Shown piece by piece: positions 37,074 to 46,670 of a stretch of 64,000 nt of DNA (its first letter is position 1; every line of letters starts with the position of its first letter). A program made the position numbers and the translations under genes. Origin of the DNA: Gigaspora rosea (Eukaryota > Glomeromycota > Glomeromycetes > Diversisporales > Gigasporaceae); contig QKWP01000848.1 of assembly GCA_003550325.1 (NCBI GenBank), positions 48,355 through 112,354 of the forward strand, given 5' to 3'. The notes beneath the pieces were generated by a model. It had not been told where the DNA came from and ran no database searches. It worked only from the letters and a program-made list of their open reading frames with translations.

Positions 37074-38056
37074 TTTTTTTTTTCCAGTTACAAGGTGAGG
37101 TCATGCCTCGGTCTTTTTATTAAGTATAGTGATCATTACAATATCCTTTACTATTGCATTAGATTACTACAACTACCAAGTACCGAAACTTAGACTATTT
37201 TATATACGACCTAAACCTACCAGAGCATTCTATATGTCCCATTCATATACTCAACCTTGTTTTTGCACCTTACTTGTCCACTAATAGTACATGTAGTACT
37301 GCCGCCGCCGGTTCGTATCTCAAGCCATTTTTTGAATGCTGCTGCAACCTTGGCCTGTATCTCAAGCCACTACCTTCCTACTAGTATGTGTAGTATGATA
37401 CATGCCCTTACAAAGTTCACCAACTCCAGTACTTCTCCTGTTCCTCTTCTGGTTTCTTTCCAGTTGCTTTCCTTACCCTTAACTTGCTTTCTTTCCCCCA
37501 GTTACATTCCTACTCCCAATTCGAGAACCCGGAAGAAGTGGTCTGCCATTGGCGTTCCAATAGTCTTCCTCCCCTTGGTACATGCTTCCATAACACATGT
37601 CCTTTTCCTCCGGTGCGACTCCGGCAGTCTGATTGGTAGAGCCCCGCCATAGGCCCTTTTGTCATAAGTTTGCTTCCAGTCAGTCCACTTCTCGGTCAGT
37701 CCGCTTCTGGTCCGTCCCTATCCGATTTCTGTTTAAGTACCGTCAAAAGTCGACTACCTCTTTGCTCAGGTCTTGCCAAGTATGGTTTCCTTTTGTCCTA
37801 TGGTTCTGTGCGTAACATAGCACCTGTGCTTCCCAGGATCTATGCGGCCAGTTCTGTGCATAACACAGCTCTAGAGCTTCCAATATGAGTTGGTGTAACC
37901 CAGAAACTGATCTGTAAATCTGAGCTCAGAGTCCAGATTACCATAACACAAATAAATTTTTTGAAATCGTTTCCAGTAGGATTCGAACTCTGTATCTTTT
38001 GTTACAACTACTTGGGAGGTGACAACAATCCAACTATACTATGTCGCCACACACCT
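37074..38056 (-). mobile_element. tRNA-derived SINE, 983 bp, 19-bp TSD
   Basis: The minus-strand head (38,056 to about 37,975) carries a pol III A box (TAGTATAGTTGG) and B box (GAGTTCGAATCC) in tRNA-like spacing. The tail is poly(A), a T-run at 37,074-37,083 on the plus strand. TCAAATTATTTTTATTTTA flanks both sides exactly (37,055-37,073 and 38,057-38,075). Before the tail lies ACCGAGGCATGACCTCACC. It inserted into a Q-type palindrome module that continues on both sides. The body has a local duplication near 37,805-37,880. Confidence 0.92.
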
Positions 38057-38259
38057 TCAAATTATTTTTATTTTACTTGAAATTTAGAGAATAGATATAT
38101 AATTTTAGATTTTTGATCAAAAAAGTCAAATTTAAGTATTTTTCTTCAAATTTTAATAAAAACAATTTTGCAGATTTAAGAGTAGGTAGGATATAAATTA
38201 TTTTTATATAGTTTTTATATGGTATTTTAAAATTTTATATAAAATTAAGAAGTTTAATA

Positions 38260-38790
38260 TGCTTCGCACCCATGTGATGTGCTTGTATATCGCACTCTAA
38301 TTTGATTGGCTAAATTTGCAGATCATTATTTTTTAAAAAAAAACAATTTTTGATAAAATTCTTTAGATTAAGAATTAGTCTATGAAATTTTAAGAAAAGT
38401 CTTAAATTTTTTTGCGCTTATATGCAAAATTTAGTGCTAAACAAGTTTACTTAGTCGAACTGAAAGATTGTCTTAATAAAATTTAGAGAAATCATCAAAA
38501 ACCAAGTTAAAAAAATGAAAAATTGCGAATATCTTTAAATTTTATTGAGATACTTTAAATTTTATTAAGATAACCTTTTTACTTCAACTAAGTAAACTTG
38601 TTCAGCACAAATTTTGCATATAGGCGCAAAGAAATTTAAGAATTTCCTAGTAAACCTTCTATACTAACCCTAACCTAAAAATTTTCACAATAATTTGTTT
38701 ATTTTTTTAAAAATAACGATCTACAAATTTAGCCAATCACATTAGGTTGCGATATATAAGCACATCGCAGGGTGCGAGATATGCATTTAT
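38260..38790. mobile_element. TIR element with about 85-bp inverted ends
   Basis: GCTTCGCACCCATGTGATGT and the right end are inverted matches that continue through TTTGATTGGCTAAATTTGCA. That inner stretch is also present in the ends of the MULE-like element at 41,472. The middle contains a P-type palindrome (CAAGTTTACTTAGTCGAAC). The exact target duplication is unclear. Confidence 0.75.
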
Positions 38791-38904
38791 TCTAAAATTA
38801 ATATATGCTACTAATAAAACTTTTTTAAGTTACAACTAATTTTTATTAAAATTTATAAAATATAAATAAAGCAATTTATCTATTATAATAAAATTTTGAA
38901 CTAG

Positions 38905-39240
38905 TATGAGCCTATAGCCTAGTGCAGTGTTGTCACTTGGACGTGTCTATACTATGTTTTCTGTCCAATGTCCAAAATTGTCCAAAATCGTCCAAACCTA
39001 TGTCCCATATTTAACTAATCAATAAAGTAATTTAAAAAAATATATAATTATATATTTTTTTAGGTGCTGAACTCATTGGTGAAAAAATTAAAATAGATTA
39101 TTTTAATAAAATTTTAAGTAATTTTAATTTGAAAAAATGTCCAAAGTGTCCAAAAAACGTCCAAGTGACAACACTGGCCTAGTGGTCTAGGTATCTATAC
39201 TCTGCACTTGAGGTTTTTAGTTCAAGCTCTAGTAAATAAA
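38905..39240 (+). mobile_element. tRNA-derived SINE head split by a hAT miniature
   Basis: GAGCCTATAGCCTAGTG joins across the insert to GTCTAGGTATCTATACTC, then TTTAGTTCAAGCTC. This gives an A box (TAGTGGTCTAGG) and a B box (TAGTTCAAGCTC). The 3' extent is unknown. Confidence 0.65.
38925..39176. mobile_element. 252-bp hAT miniature, 8-bp TSD
   Basis: Perfect 19-bp inverted ends begin CAGTGTTGTCACTTGGACG. GCCTAGTG flanks both sides exactly (38,917-38,924 and 39,177-39,184). CAGTG termini and 8-bp duplications are typical of hAT. Confidence 0.95.
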
Positions 39241-40064
39241 AAAAGTCTACAAATACTTGTTTTATATTTAGTAAAAGTTCATATAATATTTGTTTAATAG
39301 AAGTTTTTGTCAATAAGAATTCTTTGTAGAAAAAGTTGAAGTGGAGAATACACAGGAACCTGCAAGAACAGATTTATGATACAAGAAACACCTCTAGCAT
39401 ATGAAAAGAACCAAAATAGAAAATGAAGCAAATATAGAAAAAAGTTAAAAGTAGCTATACTTGAAGATATATAAAAAAGTGAAAGCAGGATGCACTAGAT
39501 AGTAGTAAAAATATGACAGAAGTATGCAGAAGCCAAAATGGGCAACTAAAAAGAATTACCTATTATTTCAAATAAAAACTAGAAGTAGACTAGTACTGTG
39601 AACCCTAGTTGAGAGTAATTTTAGTTATACAATATAGCCTATATTTACTAATATGAAAGTCTTTTTATATGATAATAGCTTGCATACTGAAGCTGAAAAA
39701 GATATTAATTAGGAAGGCAAAACACTTTAGAAATAGCCAAGATTCTAGTAGTTGCAAGTTGAGAGTCTATTACAGGTATAAAGTTGCTATATAGATACAG
39801 GATTACTTAGTAATAGAGAATTTGGCACCTTCTTATTTACTAAATTAAAAATAAATCAAGCAATGATTTATGAATATTGTGGATGATCTCTAATCACTTA
39901 TCTGAAATTTAATAGGACTAGTATGATAGATGCAGAAAATACAATTGTAGAGGAATAAAATAGGTTCTAAAGCATAAATTCTGGTTTGAGATTTATAGAA
40001 GTTCAAATCTGAGTAAAGTATACCTCAAAATAAATTAGTTCTAAGTTTATAGTATAGAATTAGA
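39241..40064. other. AT-rich spacer
   Basis: Between two SINEs of opposite orientation. It is slightly A-biased and may contain the body of the plus-strand SINE. No gene was found. Confidence 0.4.
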
Positions 40065-40441
40065 ATTTGTACTATAATTTTTTTTTTTTTACAGTCTTGC
40101 CAGTGTTATTTTTTGGTGTTTTATAACTACCATAGTTGTTATTTATTTTCCATCTATACAACCTGACCTCCTCTCAGCTTTGCTTTTAGCGCCACCCAGA
40201 AGCGATCTGTCTCGCCGACTGCCTTAATGGTCAGAAATCTTCGCAGCCAATTTTCAGGCTGCTGCGCAATGAGTTCATGTAGTATCTCGTAAGTTCAGAC
40301 TTGGGCCTCACATTACATCTCATGACTTCAGTTATTCCAAATCGGGGTTCTGGCACAGCCCTCGTTGCCGTAGCCTTGATTGCAGATCACTGCCAATTCT
40401 AGGAATTAAGTCTGTCGATTGACATTCCAGATTCCTGTATC

Positions 40442-42608
40442 TAGTACTCCTACAGACCGGACTCAAACCAGACTTTAGTCAAGTCTAAGTCTGGTCTGAT
40501 TTTCGGACCAGACTCAGACTTTTATATTCAGACTTTTTAGTCAAGTCTGAGTCTGGTCTGGGTCTGGTCCGAAGTCTGCAGACGGGTCTGAGTCCGAATA
40601 TATTTATATGTATTTTTTGGTGCTGAACAAGTTTACTTAGTGCATTTTGTTAGAATAAATTAGTAAAATTTTATGAATCATAAGATTTTATAGAATTTTA
40701 TTAATAAAATTTTATAAAATCTTATAATTCACAAATATTTATTAATTAATTCTAACAAAATGCAATAAGTAAACTTGTTCAGCACCTAAACATGCATCAA
40801 AACGGCTGATTTGTTTTTATTTTACTTGTAATTTAGAGATTTGATGCACAATTTTGGATTTTTGATCAAAAAAGACAAATTTAACATCTTATCTCCAAAT
40901 TTCAAGTAAAATAAAAACAACCCTGCCAATTTAATGTATTATTAGGTGCTGAAAAAGTTTACTTATTGCATTTTGTTAGAATTAATTAATAAAAATTTGT
41001 GAATTTTAAGAATTTAGAGAGTTTTACTAATAAAATTCTATAAAATCTTATGATTCACAAAATTTTACTAATTAATTCTAACTTAATGCACTAAGTAAAC
41101 TTGTTCAGCACCTAAAAATACATTAAATCGGCAGGATTGTTTTTATTTTACTTGAAATTTGGAGATAAGATGTTAAAATTTGTCTTTTTCAATCAAAAAT
41201 CCAAAATTGTGCATCAAATCTCTAAATTACAAGTAAAATAAAACCAAACCAGCCGTTTTGATGCATGTTTAGGTGCTAAACAAGTTTACTTAGGGCATTT
41301 TGTTAGAATTAATTAATAAATATTTGTGAATTATAAGATTTTATAAAATTTTATTAATAAAATTCTATAAAATCTTATGATTCATAAAATTTTACTAATT
41401 TATTCTAACAAAATGCACTAAGTAAACTTGTTCAGCGCCAAAAAATACATATAAGTATATTCGGACCAGACAGCATAGCGGGCTTTATTATGATTGGCTG
41501 ATTTTTGAAGATCATCTTATCATAAGAAAGCCTTATTAAAGTAACGATTTTCTGTCACAAGATTGAATTCGGAGCCATGAATACGAATGCCTAGAGTGTA
41601 AGACAAAAAAAATTGGGAAGTTCACGTCTTACTTTATAAACTGTCAAAGTAATTCAGTAATCCGCGAAGTAATTCGGAAGTTAAATGAGAAGCAACATAT
41701 TTCACCCTTGAATAGGGTGTACGTTAACAAATATGTTGAAATACCGTACTTGATAGACAAGCAAGAGGAACTCAAATAAAGAACTATTTTTTTGGTAGTA
41801 GACAAAGGTATGGATTGTTAAATCAGTAAATAAAGCAACGAAGTTTTTTTTTTTTGCTTTTATTTGTTTTGCTTGTCTTACTTTTAGTATGTCAGCCTAA
41901 AATCTAGTGAATTGAGAAAGGTGAATGTCGAAATGTGGAGGAGTATTGTAATTATGAATTTGGTGTTAAAATATATAAAAGAAGTGTCGAATATGTGGGG
42001 TTTGAATATTAAACATAGCGTATAGAGCATATTGGGCTTTAAAAACATGAAAACAGAGGAATAATCATGAGAACTATATAGTTATAAAAAAAGTTTTTTT
42101 TTCAATTTAATTATTTAGACTGAATGAATTTCTAAAAAGAAAATGTTATTAATGTTTTTTTTGTATTTAGGTCTCTTGTGAGTCTTCGCAAGATTATTAA
42201 TATGTTTAGATCATAGTTGTTCAACGATATTGATATTAATGAAAATTTTCAAAAGGTGTCAAAATATTAAAAGATAAGTTCAAGTTTCGTGTGCTTTTAC
42301 TTATTGTAGTTGATTAATTACTTTAATTTATTTATATTAATTTAATTATTATTCTATCTATAATTATTTATTGTTGGCAAGTGATTTAGTTTTAAGGATT
42401 TTATCGTTAACACAAATCAAAATTTGTGTCAAAGATCTTTAGACTATTTCAGATTATGCTTATTTTTTTCTTGATTTTTAATAATAGGTCAAATTAAATG
42501 GGTTACTTTTTGTATATTCGAATCTACAAAAGCATTTGTTAAAATATGAATAGTTAAATACCGTATAAAAAAATGAATAGTTTCATATTTAAGATTTTTT
42601 TTTAATAA

Positions 42609-42639
<31 letters not shown>

Positions 42640-43007
42640 GAATTATACGTGTATAACATTAGATCCAAGTACTATAATAAATTATTGTAATTCTTAAATT
42701 TAAATAAGTGTATCTTTTATTTAATCTTACAAAATATTTTACTTCGGCTCGTTCTTAATATAAATCTATTAGCCAATCAGATTTTGTAAAATCACGAAAT
42801 GATCTACAAAAATTATCCAATCAGAATGAAAGCCCGCTATGCTGGACCAGACTAGTCTGCAGACTTCAGACCAGACCCGGACCGGACTTATAGTTGAGTC
42901 TGAGTCTGGTCTGAAGTCTGAAATTAGTAAAATTTAGAGTCTGAGTTTGGTCTGATCCCAGACCGGACCCAGACCGGACCAGACCCAGACTGGACCTAGG
43001 AGCACTA
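40442..43007. mobile_element. hAT element nested in the SINE, carrying a MULE
   Basis: Same family as 32,787-34,266: ends TAGTACTCCTACAGACCGG and TAGTGCTCCTAGGTCC, the same subterminal repeats and the same P/Q palindrome array. CCTGTATC and CCTTTATC flank it (8 bp, one mismatch). Without the nested insertion it is about 1.18 kb. Confidence 0.93.
41472..42843. mobile_element. 1.37-kb Mutator-like (MULE) non-autonomous element, 9-bp TSD
   Basis: The inverted ends AGCATAGCGGGCTTTATTATGA and AGCATAGCGGGCTTTCATTCTGA match and stay similar for about 55 bp. GGACCAGAC flanks both sides exactly (41,463-41,471 and 42,844-42,852). The homologous hAT copy at 34,130 lacks the insert. It includes an AAT microsatellite at 42,606-42,640. 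No transposase was recognised. Confidence 0.92.
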
Positions 43008-43249
43008 CCTTTATCCCACAGTGTTTCAGTTCCCTAATTTGGTCTAGCCTGGCTGGCTTTCTTTAAATCGCTACCACTTGGATTTGAACTGACAATCTTG
43101 CAATTTGCAACCTTGAAGTATAACCGCTATGCTATTGGACCCAAGGTCATTTGTACAATAATTACATATGTAATATTTAATATAATTAATAGGAAATATA
43201 AATTTGTCGCACCCTCTGATTCAACTAATCAAATCAGTATCAAATCTAG

Positions 43250-44115
43250 TGATATGGGCTGACCCTGTCCCATCGGCCAGGGGACATGCAGGCTAAGGGT
43301 CAACCCACGCCTAGGCCTCCGCATGGGCCGAGTAGGGCCAGGTAGTAGTAATACGCTAACACTACTCATTTATTAACGGGCTTAATTTTCAAACCCTTAC
43401 CCTTACCCTAGGGCCCCAAAATTGATACCCTACCCAGCCCTTAAAGCCTGTGAGTACCCATGAGTACCCACGGGCTTAAAAAAAAAAGATAAAAAAATTA
43501 TTAAGCCCATTTGATGCATAATTTGCAGTATACCATAAATACATATAGTATAAAATGTAAAAAAACTTAAAAAAACCCTTTTTATACTATTTTATTTGAT
43601 GTTTCGACTTTATTTGACGTTTCTACTTTATTTGCCATTTTCATTTTATTCGATGTTTTCACTTTATTCAACGATAGTTTTTACGAATTTTTTAAGTTAT
43701 AAAAAAAAAACTATTTATACTATTTTTTTGCATTTATTACAATTTCATAATTGATCAACAATATTTAATAACCAAATTAAATATACATATAGAAATAAAA
43801 TTAAAAAAATTAGAGCCAACCTATTCATATTTTGTATATAGGATTATTATAAAAAAAGATTATTGATCAATATAAGTTTTAATTAGTGGATAGTCATGTG
43901 CATGCATAACGGGCTACACTATGGGTATATGGGCCAGGTAGTACTAGTACCCAATCCCTACCTATATAATAAAGGGCCTGCAATTCTTAGCCCTACCCTG
44001 TCCTAGAGCTTGAAATTTGATTCCCAAGTTCGGTCCTAGTGGTACTACCCTTAGGGTGACTATGGGTAGCTTTGGCCATTGAGGAGGCCTACCTATACCT
44101 TCTCGGGCCAGATGT
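43250..44115. mobile_element. GC-richer degenerate repeat element
   Basis: The flanks of this block (43,250-43,480 and 43,910-44,115) are markedly GC-richer than the surroundings. They share GGGCCAGGTAGTAGTA-type sequence as direct copies and TAGGCCTCC-CATGGGCCGAG-type sequence inverted. The middle is AT-rich. Boundaries and class are unresolved. Confidence 0.5.
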
Positions 44116-44744
44116 GTTAACTAAGATAAGTTAAGATTTTAAGTCAAATCTATTTTTCACTCTTTTATCTTTTATCTGTTTTAATTTAACTAGAAATCAC
44201 CAATAGTCAATAAACTGACCATCAATGAACTAAAATCCAAATTAATCTTTCTTGATTTAATAGCTGAATAAGAGCATTTTCTGGCTAGTTAATTATTTTT
44301 ACTTCTCGTCAGGCTGTTAAATGATTTTTAAGAACTAAGTTTCAGGGTTTACTTAACTGCTAATAATTACCGAATGATAAGTTACTGAGATAATTGACAT
44401 AAGTTGCTAAAATTTTTGTTAAGTTATTGAAATAGGTTGAAATTAATTATATATTTGAGCTGAATTAAGTTAGAATTAAAAATAGTGTAATATCAGAAAA
44501 TTTCAGAATAGTAAACAGACAACTAATAGAACTCACGAGCATAGCGAGCATGGTTGTCAAGAATTTTTTGAAGTATATAATTTGCTCAGTAAAATTGCTG
44601 AACTTACCGTTAGCAGGTAGGAGAACTTATTATAGGCGTGTTTAGTAATTTTGGGTCGACTAAAAATTTTTTAATAATGATCGGCCCAGTTGACCAGTCC
44701 AAATATTTTTGTTGATGGGTCGGCCCAAGCATTTGGGATCAGCC
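44116..44744. other. AT-rich spacer
   Basis: No gene. A short stretch at 44,650-44,750 contains two GGGTCGGCCCA-like motifs. Confidence 0.35.
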
Positions 44745-45470
44745 TGTATTACTAATCAAATCACACGTTTTTATAGTCAAAAAATTTTATTTTTAAAAAT
44801 TAAAAATTTTATTTAATAAAGTATAAAATATATATAATAGTATGTTAAATAATGTAAAATTTAAATAATGTAAAATTTTATACTGAACAACTTTTTCTAA
44901 GACATAAAGATAGATTGTCTTAGTAAAAAAAAAGCTATATAAGAAAAATCAAAAATTTCCAAAGTTAGCATATATAAACTTTTTTTTTACTAAAACAATC
45001 TATCTTTTTAACTTAGAAAAAGTTGTTCAGCATAAAATTTTTTATATAATACTTAAACATAAATATAAATTAAATTAGTAAAAAAAAGTTTTATTATATG
45101 CTAAAGTTTGAAACTTTTGATTTTTCTTATAAACCAATTTTTTTACTAAGGGGCACGCCATTTATCACGTGATTTTTACCATGGATACATGGTCAAAGGT
45201 AGTAATTACATCTATATATTATATTAATTAATCAAAATTAGATTAAGTGATCATACCATACATAGATATGAGTGGTTACTAAGTAAAAAATATCACGTGA
45301 TAAATGGCACGTCTCTAAGATAATCAATCTTTATGGCTTAGAAAAAGTTGTTCAGAATAAAATTTTACACTATATACTTTAATATTTTTACATTTTACTA
45401 GTAAAATTTTTAATTTTTAAAAAGTCTACAAAATCATGTGATTTGATTGGTCAGAATCAGAAGTGCAACA
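44745..45470. mobile_element. Foldback element with nested miniature
   Basis: The sequence from ACTAATCAAATCACACG is inverted at about 45,410-45,470. Inside are further palindromes containing CTGAACAACTTTTTCTAAG, a relative of the P module. A Harbinger-like miniature sits within. Confidence 0.75.
45150..45315. mobile_element. 166-bp Harbinger-like miniature, TAA target
   Basis: The inverted ends GGGGCACGCCATTTATCACG and GAGACGTGCCATTTATCACG flank a short AT-rich middle. TAA is present on both sides (45,147-45,149 and 45,316-45,318), matching the TWA target of PIF/Harbinger elements. Confidence 0.82.
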
Positions 45471-45909
45471 AATTTCTATTCTCTAAATAATAATAATATA
45501 TGTGAACAATAATTTTACTTTATAAAAAAAATAAAATTTTGAACTATTATTATATTTTAAAAAATAAAAAAATTTCTTAATTTACACATAGTGTATATAC
45601 ACTATGTTATACAATGTAGATCAGATATAAATAAATATTTTTTCATTTCGAGGTTTTTTATTTTTACTGTACTAATTTTTTTTATATATAATATTATATG
45701 GGTAATTTCATCACTTCTGATACATTGCATATTAATATAACATATTAAAAATTTTATAATTAATATTTTATCTAATTATTGCTATTTATGGCTAAGCTTT
45801 TGGGATTAATATAGCTATAGTTTTAAATAATAAAATAAATAAAATATACATTAGTTAAATCTTTTCGATCTTAATAATTGAATTTTATATCAAATAATTA
45901 TATAAAATT
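45471..45909. other. AT-rich spacer
   Basis: I see no gene and no clear element here. Confidence 0.4.
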
Positions 45910-46200
45910 TAAAAATCTATAACTTTTGATCCACTGATTTGATTTAAATGATTTAACTATCAAAATGATCCCCTCAATGAGATGATTCTAATGAATCTAA
46001 AATCATCCAGATACAATCGCGTGATCAAGAGATCGACAAAGATTTATATATAATATAAAACTTTGTCGATCTCTTGATTACGTGATTATATCTGGATGGT
46101 TTTAGATTCATTAGAATCATCTCGTTGAGGGGATCATTTTGATAGTTAAATCATTTAAATTGAATCAGTGGATAAAAGTTATAGATTTTTAAATATTATG
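45910..46200. repeat. Palindrome, about 140-bp arms
   Basis: Arms from AAAAATCTATAACTTTTGATCC to the inverted copy ending at about 46,190, with a centre near 46,053. The arms resemble those inside the miniature at 50,668-51,202 (gatttgg-gatgatt and cactggatcaa motifs). Confidence 0.88.
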
Positions 46201-46662
46201 TATTATTAAAATTGTAATATTACACAAGAAAATTGGTCTTTATTTAATACAGTAGCCTTTTTTTACTTAATAACTTTAGATAAAATTTTACAGACCTTTT
46301 TCTAATTGTTACACCAAGTTACTTGCGTAGTTGCACAAAGCAACACTTAATTTTAATTAGTTAACTTTTAAAAAAACAAAATTTTTTAGTTTTTTATTAA
46401 TTTTTTTTAAAAAATTGAATAAATTTGAATATTTTTAAAAAAATATTAAATCAAGAACTTATAAAAAATTTTTTTAGAAATATATTATATATATACACAG
46501 ATATTATATATATTTTTTGTTTGCTTATTAATATGTAAAAATTTGAGTTATTGTATTTAATTGGAAGTGTATTAGAATGGTGTATCACGCTTAATGAAAT
46601 TACTAATATATCATGTTATTTGCTTATGTAGTTTCTAATATCGTCTTATACTGCTGTCATCG
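46201..46662. other. AT-rich spacer
   Basis: Nothing recognisable before the target duplication of the next element. Confidence 0.4.
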
Positions 46663-46670
46663 CTTGCTAG

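Larger units (their letters stand above)
40080..43148 (-). mobile_element. tRNA-derived SINE, split by nested elements
   Basis: The minus-strand head at 43,148 to about 43,080 has an A box (TAGCATAGCGG) and B box (CAGTTCAAATCC). The poly(A) tail is the T-run at 40,080. ATTTGTACTATAATT (40,065-40,079) and ATTTGTACAATAATT (43,149-43,163) form a 15-bp duplication with one mismatch. About 0.5 kb of SINE remains once the hAT element at 40,442-43,007 is removed. Confidence 0.88.

Noticed and set aside
37257-37888. Overlapping open frames of 131, 60 and 72 codons
   Set aside because: They fall in the body of a minus-strand SINE, overlap each other, and match nothing.
37975-38056. Possible tRNA gene on the minus strand
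   Set aside because: The A and B boxes are present but the cloverleaf is poor, and the unit continues into a SINE with poly(A) and a target duplication.
43080-43148. Possible tRNA gene on the minus strand
   Set aside because: It is the head of another SINE with its own 15-bp target duplication, not a free tRNA gene.
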